The notes under the pieces were generated by a model. That model saw only the letters and a list, made by a program, of their open reading frames with translations. It was not told where the DNA came from and ran no database searches. The position numbers and the translations under genes were made by a program. A stretch of DNA of 64,000 nt from Echiichthys vipera (Eukaryota > Chordata > Actinopteri > Perciformes > Trachinidae): the NCBI GenBank assembly GCA_963691815.1, contig OY829648.1, positions 9,467,389 through 9,531,388 on the forward strand, read 5' to 3'. Below, in pieces: positions 1-12,261 of this stretch; positions within the stretch are counted from its first letter, which is position 1, and each line of letters begins with the position of its first letter.

Positions 1-2266
1 CTCCAACTCCTCCACCTCCTCCTCAGCCAGCTTTTTTGCACTCTCCTGGGCATCAGTAACAGTCTTTTTTTGCTTTTGTCCCGCTTTACCAGGAACCGGA
101 TTTTTAAGGCGCTTCTGTTTCCCTTTGGATTCTTTATGTGTCCCAGCAGCAGCAGCAGCAACAGTAGTGGAGGCAACTGTTGGAGAGTCTGACGCACAAA
201 TCTCCTCAGACAATTTCATGCGGCCTCTGCTGTTCTTATTTAAGGGCTCAGTCTTTTTAGCTGTAGTAGATATAGTTTTATATGATGTACCGGGGAGCAA
301 CGAGCTGCTTTTGCTCCCTTTAGATTTGGCCGTAGGTTTCTCCTTTACATTCTTATGTAGTTTCTGTTTGAGGTGCTTCTGTGTTTTGAGTTTGTTTTGC
401 TTCTCTTGGGTTAATTTTTCCATCCAGCGGCTGGGCTGAGATTTAGAAGTTCCTTTTGCAACAGCCCGTCCTGATTTAGGAATGTCAGTTTTCTCCATAG
501 GTGTGCTTTTGGGTCCTTTGCCAGATAAAACCTCTCTTCCAGAAGAGGGGGCTTTAACAAAGCGCACCTTTGTATGCTGGACATCTAAAAAGGTGTCAGA
601 TTGGAGTTGCTGGATCCTGGCCTCAAGCACTGAGAGAGAAAAAATAGAAAAGCCTCAAACGTGAGCAAACAAATTGACTGACTAGTCTGTTTCAAGGAAC
701 CAGACAGGCAGAACCGCATGCTACAATCGCTGATCACAGGCCGGAGTCTGGGACTAAACAGTAAACAAATGCAGTTTGTGGTCTACAATGCCATACCGTC
801 CAACAGCTGCGACTGTTCCTTAACGCGTTTCTTTGCATCTCCTCTCTTTGGGATTACGAGTGAAACATTTCTTTTTTGAAGCTGAAAGGGTGTCTCTGAA
901 AAAAACATAAGAAGTTGTAGATCATTAGAGATTAATAAATATATAAATATGCCTCCACTTCCTAACCAATAAGACAACAACTAAAACAACAACAATAACA
1001 ACATCTGCATGATTGTGATTGTCACACCAACTATACCAATCTGGGAAGCCACCGGTTATTGGTCTGATGATGATTTCGCCTCTGGAGGAAATGACCAATA
1101 TTTTTGGGCTGTGTGTATATCCGGGCAAGCTGGTCATTGTATACGGTCTAATTAGCAGGTAATTGTAATGTAAAATTGTAATTATGCATGTATTTATTCA
1201 TTTGTTTACTTAGTTCTGTATTTATTTATTCATTCCTGCATTTTTTTTTTACATTTATTTATGCATGTATTTATTCATTTAGTCATTTATTTCTGTATTT
1301 GTTTTTTCATTCATGTATTTATTAATACATTTATTTATGCATGTATTTATTCATTTGTTTACTTAGTTCTGTATTTGCTTATTCGTTCCTGTATTTATGT
1401 ATTTATTTATACATTTATTCATGCATGTATTTATACATTCAGTTATTTATTTCTGTATTTGTTTATTCGTTCCTGTATTTGTTTATACATATATTCATGC
1501 ATGTATTTATACATTTGTTTATTTAGTCCGGTATTTGTTTAATTATTCCTGTATTTATTTATACATTTATTCATGCATGTATTTATACATTTGTTTATTT
1601 AGTCCGGTATTTGTTTAATTATTCCTGTATTTATTTATACATTTATTCATGCACGTATTTATTCATTTAGTTATTTATTTCTGTATTTGTTTATTTATTC
1701 CTGTATTTATTTATACATTTATTTATGCATGTATTTATTCATTTAGTTATTTATTTCTGTATGTGTTTATTTATTCCTGTATTAATTTAAACATTTATTT
1801 ATGCATGTATTTATTCATTAGTTTATTTAGTCCGGTATGTGTTTATTCATTCCTGTATTTATTTATACATTTATTTTTGCATGTATTTACACTTAAGTCA
1901 AGTTCAGTCCCCCACACAAACAAAGCAAACCCTCAGGCTGGAATCGTTTTTACCAAACTGTTAATGTTACATGTGTTATGTGCTCGTCCAACATTATAAG
2001 TACCATGCCCATAAACGCCGCTTTACATTACAAGACTGAGTAGATTGACATTTAACACAAGACCGTGCAAACTTATCCATCCTCCTGTAACTGTACTGGT
2101 GGTGAAACGGAGCTGAGACAGACTCCTGACGCTTACCGGATATCCGTCTCACTGCGCCGTCACACAGCCGACAGCGGTCCGCGAGGAACACGCGAACAGC
2201 ACTCTTTTCAAACACACTGAAGCGGTTCAGACATTTAGCATAGGCACACACTCTGAGAAGTGACAT
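1..2266 (-). CDS. polrmt: Mitochondrial RNA polymerase, 5' (N-terminal) part, cut by window edge
   Basis: Minus strand, partial. Coding exons: 2266-2137 (start ATG; donor GTAAGC), 895-797 and 629 to the window edge; phases 1 and 1 join cleanly, giving 286 visible residues. The product is the single-subunit, phage-type polymerase that transcribes mtDNA. Only the N-terminal region is present: an Arg/Cys-rich presequence (MSLLRVCAYAKCLNRFSVFE), then the motif LLDVLEARIQQLQSD, which parallels human LLEVLQARVRQLQAES, and later RWMEKLTQEKQNKLKTQ, which parallels human RWAKILEKDKRTQQMRM. A low-complexity Lys/Ser/Ala linker with a five-Ala run and a Glu-rich stretch follows. The pentatricopeptide and catalytic domains lie outside the window. 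Its divergent pairing with the FGF gene matches human POLRMT-FGF22. The identity rests on remembered alignment and synteny. The exon 2 acceptor reads CAG-AG, so a 2-nt shift is formally possible but would break the frame. Confidence 0.85.
896..2136 (-). other. polrmt: polrmt intron 1
   Basis: This intron runs between the GTAAGC donor after coding exon 1 and the TTTTTTTCAG acceptor of exon 2 (minus strand). More than half of it is the 76-bp minisatellite listed separately. No other gene is seen in it. Confidence 0.8.
1180..1890. repeat. 76-bp AT-rich minisatellite, about 9-10 units
   Basis: The landmark ATGC(A/C)TGTATTTA recurs at 1184, 1261, 1337, 1421, 1497, 1573, 1649, 1725, 1801 and 1877. 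That is a spacing of 76 bases with one 77 and one 84 (an 8-base insertion). Each unit is itself built from TTTATTCATTTA-like subrepeats. The plus strand has few stops in any frame, so it produces long spurious Tyr/Ile/Phe-rich ORFs; none resembles a protein family. Confidence 0.93.
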
Positions 2267-2306
2267 GGTGACATGTAATAACCGCGTTACTTCACACCAC
2301 TAGGCT

Positions 2307-2314
2307 GCCATCTT
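2307..2314 (-). promoter_or_regulatory. YY1-like motif AAGATGGC in polrmt promoter/5' UTR
   Basis: On the minus strand the sequence reads AAGATGGCAGCC about 40 bases upstream of the polrmt ATG. AAGATGGC is the core of the YY1 site often found just downstream of the start in TATA-less housekeeping promoters, including many nuclear genes for mitochondrial proteins. No TATA box is evident nearby. Function is inferred from motif and position only. Confidence 0.4.
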
Positions 2315-2690
2315 AGACTAGACTGAGCTAGTCGAGCGCAGCGGTCATCGTGGTTTAAGGCGTGGTTAGAAGATTGAAGATAAATCGAGCAAGGTTAAAA
2401 TAGTTGTACATTGTGTGGATGTTCGGACACATCCATAATCTCGATACAGATTTTGATTTAGCTGATATTTGTTTTATTTTCTTTTTTCAACTAACTTTAT
2501 TTAAAGGTTGATTATGTAGAATCTTTATTAAAAGCTATATTTAAAAAATACTACCGGGGTGTTTTGAGGGGTACAGAATGAAAGTATTCATTTTCCATAA
2601 AAATAAAAAGTCTAAATTAATATATATACATATATATATATTTATTTTTTTCTTACGGGTTTGACAATGACTTTCTGTCCCGTTCTGTTT

Positions 2691-3157
2691 ACATTCATTC
2701 ATTCATCTTCAACCGCTTATCATGGGGTCGGGGTCGCGGGGGGGGGGCTGGAGCCGATCCCAGCTGACATCGGGCGTGAGGAGGGGTACACCCTGGACAG
2801 GACGCCAGTCTATCGCAGGGCACATAGAGACAAACAGAGACAGACAACCATTCACACCTAAGGGCAATTTTAGAGTCATCAATTAAGATTCAAGATTCAA
2901 GATTCAAGAGCTTTATTTATCCGAGGGAAATTATTTTGCAACAGTTTCAATACAAAGATGGGAACTGTTGTATTGAAACTGTTGCAAAAATTAATTTTAT
3001 TAACCTAACACGTGCATGTCTTTGGATTGTGGGAGGAAACCGGAGAACCCGGAGAAAACCCACGCAGACACGGGGAGAACATGCAAACTCCACACAGAAG
3101 GGCCCAGGCCGGGATGCGAACCTGGAACCTTCTCGCTGTGAGGCGACAGTGCTAAAT
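2691..3157 (-). repeat. L2-like LINE/SINE 3' segment, interrupted by a nested insertion
   Basis: This is a minus-oriented copy of a repeat common in fish genomes. It begins with the (CATT)n tail and CTTCAACCGCTTATC, and continues through the blocks GGACAGGACGCCAGTCTATC and GGAGAACATGCAAACTCC. The same sequence occurs at 49669-49857 (minus) and 57954-58275 (plus). It is split at 2887-2998 by a separate insertion. The class (L2/Maui-type 3' end) is from memory; the repeat itself is certain from the three copies. Confidence 0.8.
2887..2998. mobile_element. Short nested insertion with a perfect 22-bp hairpin and ATTAA duplication
   Basis: Comparison with the uninterrupted copy at 57954 shows 112 extra bases here, flanked on both sides by ATTAA (2882-2886 and 2999-3003), as expected for a target duplication. 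The insert starts with three GATTCAA-type units, contains AGAGCTTTATTTATCC, and ends in perfect inverted arms 2934-2955 and 2968-2989 around a 12-base loop. No ORF is present. I do not recognise the family. Confidence 0.65.
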
Positions 3158-5696
3158 AGAAGCCAGCATTACAGGGTTGCCAGGGTTTGTCTGTTGTTTT
3201 GAGCAGCTACTTTAGGCTGGCACTGGGCGAAATGGAGTTTGCCAATCCTGCAGCTGCGTTATTTGTCCCAGCAGCTGAGTGACTGGAGACGGGCAAAAAC
3301 TAGAGTCAATATAGGCCAAGCATTTACTCCATGGACTGAGATAAAGGAGTTCAACGGCATTAAAATGGGTTCAAACAGGCTCCGGTCTCGTAGAGGCTAC
3401 TGGGCCGGGTCTGACCAACATGGCAACCCCAGTTCTGGAATTTTTGATTGTTGCGACTACGATCTTCGGACACTAGATGGCGGTGTTCTGCTCATTCTCC
3501 ATATTCAACTTTTAACATAAAAAATAGGAGAATAAATAAACCTTGGGATAAGGACGTAAATAGTCTTTCACGCGATCTATGAGAACGTATCCATATAATT
3601 TATGATCTTGTATGATGATGAAACATCACAACTTTTAAGTTGAATATTAATGGACCTCAATGTTAAACATTAACATTTACAAACTACTTAGAAATAAGAC
3701 TCAGGTTATACAAACTAATTAGAATAATAACTAGTTATCTGTTACAATCATGTGAGTACAAAATCAAGACTCAAAAAAAAAGGTTACTTTTATTGTTTTA
3801 ATTAAAAACAACTATGTTATTAACTTATTTGAATAAAGTTTGCAAACAAATGGGAAACCTACAGTTGTAAAAACAAATATTTGAATGTGTCCCACTTTGT
3901 TTTCAGGACACTATGAAAGAATGAACGCCATGACGTCATTGAAGACAAGGATTCTACATGTATTTGATTGTAATAAATCATTAACAATCTTTGATATCAG
4001 TAACTAACCAACAATCAAACCTAAATTATATTAAATAATATTGAGGAGGGCTATCATTAGCCAGATATATTGATAATAGGTCAGGCATTCCCTATTTTTG
4101 TCATGTTGAATGGTCTAGCAGCTGTTTTGGTCCAAACAGGGGCTTGCGCTGACTATATGCACTTGCTTCAAATGCACGTGTAATATGTAATGTGGAATAT
4201 GGAAGTTCTTTGGCAACAGTTCACAGGAAAATGGCCGCTGCTCTACCATCCTACCATAGCATACGTTGATTTGAATGGAAATGTCCTTTTTATCGAACTT
4301 ATTTTCTATTGCCATGTCCTGCTCCACTAACTTCAATGGAACTGGGACCAAAGTCTGGTGACATCATGACCATTCCTTATTTTGTTGCGTACCTCCATAT
4401 TTTCATTGTTACAGTGTGTGTGAATGATATCAACTAACAGGAAGTTATCAAGGACACAGGGCATTGCTTAGAAATGAAATGTCATTGAAAAGGTCTTTTG
4501 AGCTCACAGTGAGATTTCCAGAAGTAAAAATCTCATTCATATTCTGCATCAGAATTTAGATTATTAGCCATTAGATGCATTTAAAGGGCTCGTGATAATT
4601 GGACAGCAACAAGTTTTAGTCATCAAATCAAATTTATCTATAAAGCACATTTTAATACAACAGCAGTTGACCAGAGTGCAGGACATTCAAGTATGAGTTA
4701 TCACACACAATAATGTATTTTCTAATTTTTATATATTTTGTAGGCAGAACTGCAATTATTTATTGAGATATTTATAAATATATCTTCCTCTTTTCCTTTC
4801 TTTCTTTTCAGTGATTAAAATGAAATGTCCATAATACTTAAGTTATAGTGTGATGTTTGGCCTACAGGTGGCAGTCTCATCACAGTGAAACAGGCCTGGA
4901 GGTCAAACAGGACACCAAGGTTAAAAAGTGCCCAACAATGATACAAGCAAGACATTTTGTATTATAATTAGACTTTTGTATTCCCATATATGTTATGTTG
5001 CCCCTTTTTTAAATATATGATTCTCTAAGATGTTTGGTCATGCAACTTTGGTGTCGTTTAGTTTAGAATGGAAAAGTTATGACCATGATCTTGTGTTTTG
5101 GTTCATTTTACTAGAAAATGGGTTGAAACTAAGAGTCCAGTGCTCAAATTTACTTCCTGTTCTAAGTTTTCTTGTGAAGACATGAATATTAAATACACAT
5201 AAGGCAAAGCTGTGAGTACATTTGCATAAGACTTTCAACATAAATGATAAAATAAAGTGATATTCTTCATAGACACAGAAATTGCCAAAAACACAGCAAC
5301 ATTCTAGACAGGACTTGTACTGTTATTTAGATAATGTGGCAAAAAAAATACATTTTAGATGACATTAATTTATTTTTGAATGTTATCTGAAGCAGGGAGT
5401 ATACACAGACAACCCGCACTCATGCAGACTTGACCAAAGCACTTAATTTAAAATAATGGTCTTCTTCTGCGGATGACTTTTGAAGATTAAACATCATAGA
5501 GTTTGATTCAAGTGTGATTCAGCCCCAAACTAAAAGTTAAACTGAATGTATCTCATTCACATCCTGTATATTTTCTGACCTCCAGCAGTGTCAGCCTCCC
5601 CTTGTCATGCATCCATAAAGCATTCTTAAACACTTTAGCGGCCCTTTGTGTCTCGGCAGGCTGGAGGTTAACACAAGCACTACTTGACAGTGAGCG

Positions 5697-5758
<62 letters not shown>

Positions 5759-6390
5759 GGGCCGGGGGGGAGTGGGGGTAAGCAGAGAGGGAAATGAGGT
5801 CCAGGCAGTACATCTTTTCTCAGTGGAGGCAGTGGCTGAGAGCACAGCGGTGGGTGTCTGCTGCTGAGCTGTAGGTGAGGATCAGGAGGTGTTTGTTGCC
5901 ACGGTTCACGAGCAGGGCCCCTTGACAGCCTCGTTTGATGTGGTTGGCCCCTGTCGGCGGCTGGCTCTTTGCGCTGGTGTGACAGTCATTGCCGGGTGAG
6001 TGACTGTCAATGCCTCGACCGACAAAAGAGGAGAAGACAGGCATTCATGGGGCCTGATAATGGCCAGGCCAGGACAAGGCTGCCATTCTCATACACTTTG
6101 ATCATGTGGATTCTTTTGCACACCTTTGTAGGGGCTCCCTATTTGTTTAACAGATGGAGAGAGGGCTGTTTTTGATGGAGATACTTCTCTGTGAGATGCT
6201 TGTGTTGGTAAATGCCTTTGGCATGTGTTTGTGTGTGCGTGTGAGTCTCTTGTGTCTGTGTGTTTGCATTACTTACAAGGAATTAGTGACCTGTGTTAAA
6301 AAAAAACTGCTTCTTTAGAAAACTCCCCACGTGAGACTCCACATATATGTGACATCTGAGAAGTCATACTCAGAGCTGAATTTGAAAACT
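3158..6390. other. Intergenic DNA, polrmt to fgf22, first part
   Basis: No gene is supported. The region is AT-rich, with a GA microsatellite at 5699-5756. The short ORFs here have no family resemblance; the Leu-Ser repeats in two of them are read from the GA tract. Confidence 0.6.
5699..5756. repeat. (AG)n microsatellite, 29 perfect units
   Basis: A perfect AG dinucleotide run of 58 bases, followed by a G-rich stretch (GGCCGGGGGGGAG). Confidence 0.97.
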
Positions 6391-6395
6391 TTATT

Positions 6396-6943
6396 GAAGT
6401 CCCATATTGTAAAAAGTGAGATTTTTCATGTTTCTTTTGTATTATAAAGCAGGTTGAGGTGCTAAGTATCAAAACACTCAACCGTCAGGACTTCTGTATG
6501 GTTGTGATGTCACAACTATACTATATATATAGGTAGAAAGTGCCACAATAGTCATTCCCTGGCTGCAATGACTGTGCAGAGACTCTGAAAGTGCATACGC
6601 AGAAGACCCGGAAACACTGACCAGTGTTCTGAATCAGAGTCGACTGGGCTTTTTCAGTAAGCAGGCTCAAAAGGATGGGCACTGAAATGGAGCGTTTCAG
6701 ACAGAGGGTGAATACAGATATATTCAGTATGAGACAGTATGAGAATTAAAATGTTGTTTTTTTTTAAAGCATGTAGACTTGTTCTAGTAGAAACCCAAAG
6801 AAAACCCAAGTATGAACCAAGCGAATTGCCAAAATATGCAGTTCCTTGAATGGCCACTTGAGGCTGACTCCAACCCCCATGTTAAAATGCCCACCTTCAG
6901 TGTGTGTATATATATATATATATATATAATATATGGGACCTTT
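6396..6943 (-). mobile_element. MITE of the AAAGGTCCCATA family, copy 1
   Basis: The ends are GAAGTCCCATATTGTAAAAA and TATATGGGACCTTT. It is the reverse orientation of the full copy at 43150-43598: both share the TATAAAGCAGGT block, GATGTCACAACTATAC and the GAGCGTTTCAGA block. There is no coding capacity. A (TA)n tract at 6908-6929 lies near one end. Confidence 0.7.
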
Positions 6944-7605
6944 GAACCTTCTTCTCAACTCACACTTTAGCTGAGACATGCAGCACACACTTTTTTACAG
7001 TCTACTGTAAACTTACAGAGCACTGACACAAACATTAGTTATGAGATATTACTCATCACATCACACACATTTTATGTCCATTACTGCCCATTACAGAAAG
7101 ACAGACGTCAGAATGATCCTCCAGGCCTTTACTGTACTGCGGTGACTCACACAGCTCATTTAAAGATGGATTCAATTAGTGAGTCAGTTCAAAAGTCTGA
7201 AGATGCGTCATGCTACTATTTACAAATGCATCTTAAAAGAATAATTTGAAAAAAATGGTGTATAATGCAGACTTCAATTATGCTAGGTCAACCTCAACAT
7301 TCAAACAAAGCTACTGCACCTAGCTATTAGAAATGCTGAGTCAGCAAAGATTCTTAAAGTGCTTTTTCTGTCCTCACCACTGCCATCCTGTTCTGTCCTT
7401 GTTATGTCAGATTAGCAATGCATAGATGTTAAATCACCCCTGACAAGTTTTTCATCAAACTCTACAGCTCAGTGTCATTGCCAGGAAATCAAATACCACT
7501 GTTATTTCATTGTTTTCAGTGTTTCCTGCCAAACGCACTGAGCTTTCAACTGTAAACCCATCAATGATGATATTACACTCAGAGCATGTGCTCTAGGATA
7601 AATAG

Positions 7606-7636
<31 letters not shown>

Positions 7637-10600
7637 GATATATAGTCTTTCACCCATGAGATTGCGGTTTGTATTCCGTTCCTGTGCGTCCCATTAATAG
7701 TTAGGTAACAAACACCCTTTTTTAATCACACACGATCTAACTAACCAAGTGGTTTTGTTGCCTAAACCTAACCACATAGTTTTGTTTAAATTCACAACGT
7801 GTTCCCATTGTTTACAACAACAACTGTAAAGTGCCATGCCATCGAAGCGCAGGGCCACCCATTGCGGAACGTCATGTGCTAGTAACGCCAAAGTGTCCCG
7901 AGAGACCGGCAGGATGTGATGAGTTGGGATGAGAACGGGTTGAACGCTATCAGTCGGTTGGATCTTTGCTTGCTATCCTGAGAAGAACTGGGAGTCTGGA
8001 TCTCTCAGGACTCTTCAGCATCAAATGATGACCCACTTATCATAAAGCCACTGACAACAGGCAATGGTCACAAAGCAAGACATGCAAAGGACATCTTCCT
8101 CAACAGGGCTGAGTTAAGGTGGTCTGGTCATTTCCTTTAAACCCATCCGGATGTTTGTCAGCCAACCACAGCAGACAGCTCAAAGATATCAAGCACACCT
8201 GTGTTGGCTCTGACGCAACAACGCAGGCAGTGTTGGACGCGCTGAAAGGATAAATTGCATAATAGCTGAAATTATAAGAATTTAGTGCAATGAGTGTGAG
8301 ATAATTTCCGTATGTGAGTGTTGTAACTCCTTGCAGCTTAGCATCTACAATAAAGAGAAAGCAGATTGTTGTCTGGAAACAGTTTCATTTTAAAAACAAA
8401 CACCTTCCTACCACTGAGTTACAAACTGGCAGAATGTCAGTACTCTTAGAAGTGAGAGGTCATGGGGGAGCTAAAATAAAACTACAAGAGAAAGAGAGAG
8501 ACAAGGTCTTAGCAGGCAGGCAAAACAATTAATAATAGGGAGCTATTACTGAGGGATTGTCAGTGCTAGGCGGGAGGTCGGGTTTCAGACCCTTTTGAAG
8601 ACTTTGATGGTACAAAACAGGCCTCATTATAGAGATATTATCTCTATTCATACACTTACAGAGCCGCTTGGATTCCTGCTGGGAAAGATTAGGTTCCTCC
8701 ACTTGAGAACATCCTCCTTGGGTGCCTGCATGGCTCACAGAGTGGTGTTCACAGCTCAGGGCACACCCACACAGCATAGCCCAGCTCAATTCAGACTGAG
8801 TCGATCCCCACCACGTTGGTTCAGCCTGAAATGTTTCTCTTCTCAGGGAACAAATCCAAATGACTTTCTTGATCGGCTGACTTTCACTCTAATGCCACCA
8901 TGAGGTTTAGTTTTGTGGTTTTGAAACTATTAGATTAGATATTAGACATTTGTTTCAGACATTCATGTTCCCCTCAGGATGAATTGTGATAACTGATCCC
9001 TTAACTGTTACTCTACCACCACCACCACCACCACCACCACCATCATGTTCAATTTCTAATTTGTCCAATATTTTAATCACCAAATACCTGCAAAACTGAC
9101 ATTCCCATAAGCTGCAGCTGTAATTTGTGTCTGGCGCTAATTAGCTGATTAGACATGTTATTTTTGCCATGGTTGAAGGCAAATAGAGATGTTGCTAAGG
9201 TATGTAGTATCTATGGAGTTAAGCTCCTTCTCCTTTCCAGATGGAGTACTCCCACTGGCTGTAAGGGGCTAATATTTGCGAGTTGCAATATACTTTTTAT
9301 GATATTTGCATGAGAAACGCAATGGTCTGAACACACCTTAAGTATAGCCTCACAGAGGTTTTCTTGTAGCCTACCTGTTTCTGATCTATGAAAAGTTTTG
9401 CAGTAGATTATGCCCTTACTTGACTATACATTGCAAACTGGACAATAATGAAATCCTCAGTATGTTACAAAGTTGTAATCACGTAAATAACGTTAGTTCT
9501 CAACATCAAAGATGCACTTTAAAACGGCAAGAGATTGCACATTATGACATTTAACAAAGAACTGAGCACTGAGCTCAGAGCCCAAACATTTGCTTCCTAG
9601 ACACCACAAAGCAATCTGCCGCCACATCTGACACTCACATGAGGCCTAAGCTTTGTTGTTGACCTCGGGGGGCAGGCACTCTGAATTTTGAGAAGTTATA
9701 CACTACATGGAATGATTGTATGATTTTAATTACGGGGAATTTCTGCAAAACTGGAACATCTTGGGGCTTCTTGTACTCTCTGCCATGAGCATTATCATGA
9801 CATACTGGAAATATTCATGTTCAGTGTTGGAGAGTTTATAATTGACATAATACGGAGTATTCTGTGACTGTGAGCTGGAAGCATCACCTGACAACCAGAC
9901 CACGGTCAACAAGGAAAACAAAGGGAGCAACACAGGTTGATTTCTTAAAATGTATAACCCTATTAATGTATTGCTGATTAATAGCCACAAGTTCAAAAGT
10001 TCATAATGATGATTCGGCCTTGATCAGTCCTTTGCACTTTAGTCCATCAAGCAAATGCAGCTGTTATCAAATGCCTCATATAACAATGTTAACAAATATT
10101 TTTCCTATTACAGTATTGATAGATAGGGAGAAATTAACCAAATACTGTGCCAAGCCAACAAACACTCACATTTCCCGAAAACTGCATGTTTTTGTAGTTA
10201 TTGAAGATGGGGAAAGAAGTTTATACAACACTAACAAAAAACACATTCACAATAATCTCTTTTTTTTCGCTCTACCTTGTTTTTCCCACCAGTTCCAGTA
10301 GTGTTAAAAAGCTCATGCATGGCGGTGACTAAAAACTGCCGTAAGACAAAGACAAAAGAAGAGAAACGACAAGTTAAAAACCAGAAAGAAGATTTAAGAG
10401 GAAGTAAACAGACAGCAGTGTGGTGTAATTGAGGGTGAAAGACTACGATTTTAACAGAGGGCCCACAAAGATCTGTGCTGAAAGAAGCTTTGATGAGAAG
10501 CCTGCCGGGCACCAGGGACCAGAACCTACTGGCAGGTAGACAGGAATGGCTTGGGGGAGTTGGGGGGCTGGAGTTGAGGAGATGGGACGAAGAGATCACT

Positions 10601-11379
10601 GGTCTCTTTCTCATAAGTGTCTCTTTTATGGCGGTAAGGTTTAAATAGGGGTTAGGGGGACAGTAAGTCTCTGGTGACTGTTAACAAGTTAAAGAGTGTA
10701 AAGTGACTGTCACCCTCTATGAGAACATACTCATCAAACAGACTTCCGACACCAGACAAGCGGGGCCTCAGGGTGGTACTCATAATTGAAACAGGGACTC
10801 TTTTTAAAAGGAGGTAATTGCCACCGCTAACTGGACAGTCCGACTTGCATCTTCTTTCTCCATTTCTCTCAAATTTTCAATCGGTCTTTATCTTTCCACA
10901 AGCTTCAGCAAGAAACAGAAGATCATTTCTAGTTTTTTTCGTCTAAACTCAAAAATGAAAAACTTAAAGGAACACTTCAAATGCATTTTTTTGCCTTCTT
11001 GCAGAGAATGTCATGGTCACTGCATGTGCATGGCCGTGAGGGTCCTCATGATGAGAAATTCGTCATCTCCTATGTCCATGAAGACCCACCCACAATTTAT
11101 GACTGCACGTGGTGTGAAAAAGTTAACTGGATGCTTGTTTTGTCCACTGTATGTATGTACTGTATTTCCATGGTCCCATTCCTGTACTCTTTAAGCAGTC
11201 ATCCCCTGTTGCCAAATACAACAAACAAAGGAGCTCTTCTTCCTGCTATGTTAAGGTCAGCGTCTTGTTTTGCACATGTACAGAATGCGTGTGCGTATGT
11301 TGACCCTCGATTGTAGTATATATAAGTTCATTCTTGTCCACTGTCCATGAGTGAGTTGCAGCATAGTGTGATCAAGTCT
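6944..11379. other. Intergenic DNA, second part
   Basis: No gene is supported. It holds a (TA)n run near 7610-7646 and a (CCA)n run at 9015-9042. A stretch at about 7690-7880 containing GTTGCCTAAACCTAACC resembles a dispersed fish repeat (from memory). The rest is unique-looking sequence with random short ORFs. Confidence 0.55.
9015..9042. repeat. (ACC)n trinucleotide microsatellite
   Basis: About nine ACC/CCA units in a row. Confidence 0.95.
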
Positions 11380-11640
11380 TAGATGTCTGCACGGTAAATA
11401 TGTAGCAGCAGCCAGGAGGCATTTAGCTTAGCTTCGCACAAAAACAGGAAACAAGGGCAAACAGCAAGACTGGCCTTTTCCAAAGGAAACAAAATCTGCC
11501 CACCACCATGGTATATCCTATTTTTTTAACCTGTACAAAAAACTAACTTGCTGATTTTTTTTTTTGATTTTTTTTTACAGAGAGTGATGAGTATTTCTTT
11601 AGGACCAGTAAGTTTCCGGAGTCCATTGGTTTTTCGTTTT
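11380..11640. repeat. Dispersed repeat with TTAGCTTAGC block, copy 1
   Basis: It contains TTAGCTTAGCTTCGCAC, an AACAGGAAAC-like block, then CCAAAGGAAACAAAATCTGCC and, further on, TTTCCGGAGTC. The same order of blocks recurs near 42010-42400 and 46390-46690. There is no ORF. It is probably a non-autonomous element; its superfamily is not determined. Confidence 0.6.
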
Positions 11641-11746
11641 GTTTTGTTTTCGTTTTTTTAACCTTTGGACCGTGCCAGATGAGCTGTTTCGCCTTGTTTC
11701 AAGTCTTAATGCTAAACTCAACTGGTAGTGGTATCAGTCTTCTCCT

Positions 11747-12261
11747 TTAAAGCTGCAGTCAGCAAGTCTGGCAGATCAAGTTGGCTCAGTCGAATTTCAA
11801 ATGTTTACAATTCTCATGCCCCTTCCCCACTACCATCAAACTCCCTCAGTTCCCTCCCATCGAGTGCTCGTCAGTGCGTGTGCACCACATTTCTGGGAAA
11901 GCGCCATCTCTTCTATCATTGATTAACGGCAGTATAAGCTACACGAAGGTAGGCTGACTAACTTACTCACAGATAGCAATTTCTAACGTCATTTAGCGTA
12001 TGCCTAGCTTGAGAGGTGTGTGATATTGTAACATGCGCGAGGGGGGATCCTTGGCGTGTGCACAAACTGTGACAGTCATCTCTCACACAGCCCTGCGCTC
12101 AGTGGACGGGATGATACGGGCGCGGTGGATTTTTGCAACAGGCTCTAGGTGCACGGAGAGGTACTTTTTTTCTAAAACCGGATGATTTACGTTTCTCTAT
12201 CTAAGCATAGTGTTGGTTTCAGTGAATATGATAAAAAAAATGTTGCCGACTGCAGCTTTAA
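11747..12261. mobile_element. TTAA-flanked MITE with AGCTGCAGTC inverted ends
   Basis: The left end reads TTAAAGCTGCAGTCAGCAA and the right end TTGCCGACTGCAGCTTTAA. These are near-perfect inverted repeats, each preceded or followed by TTAA (11747-11750 and 12258-12261). TTAA target choice is typical of piggyBac-type transposition; the termini are not canonical, so the superfamily is tentative. No transposase is present. Confidence 0.7.

Noticed and set aside
1160..1890. CRISPR-like array from regular repeats
   Set aside because: Units are contiguous AT-rich tandem repeats without unique spacers, in a eukaryotic intron.
1261..1999. Overlapping plus-strand ORFs rich in Tyr, Ile, Phe and Cys
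   Set aside because: They are read from the 76-bp minisatellite, which lacks stops in all three frames; no protein family fits.
5553..5845. Minus-strand ORFs with Leu-Ser repeats
   Set aside because: Translation of the AG microsatellite, no supporting start or splice context.
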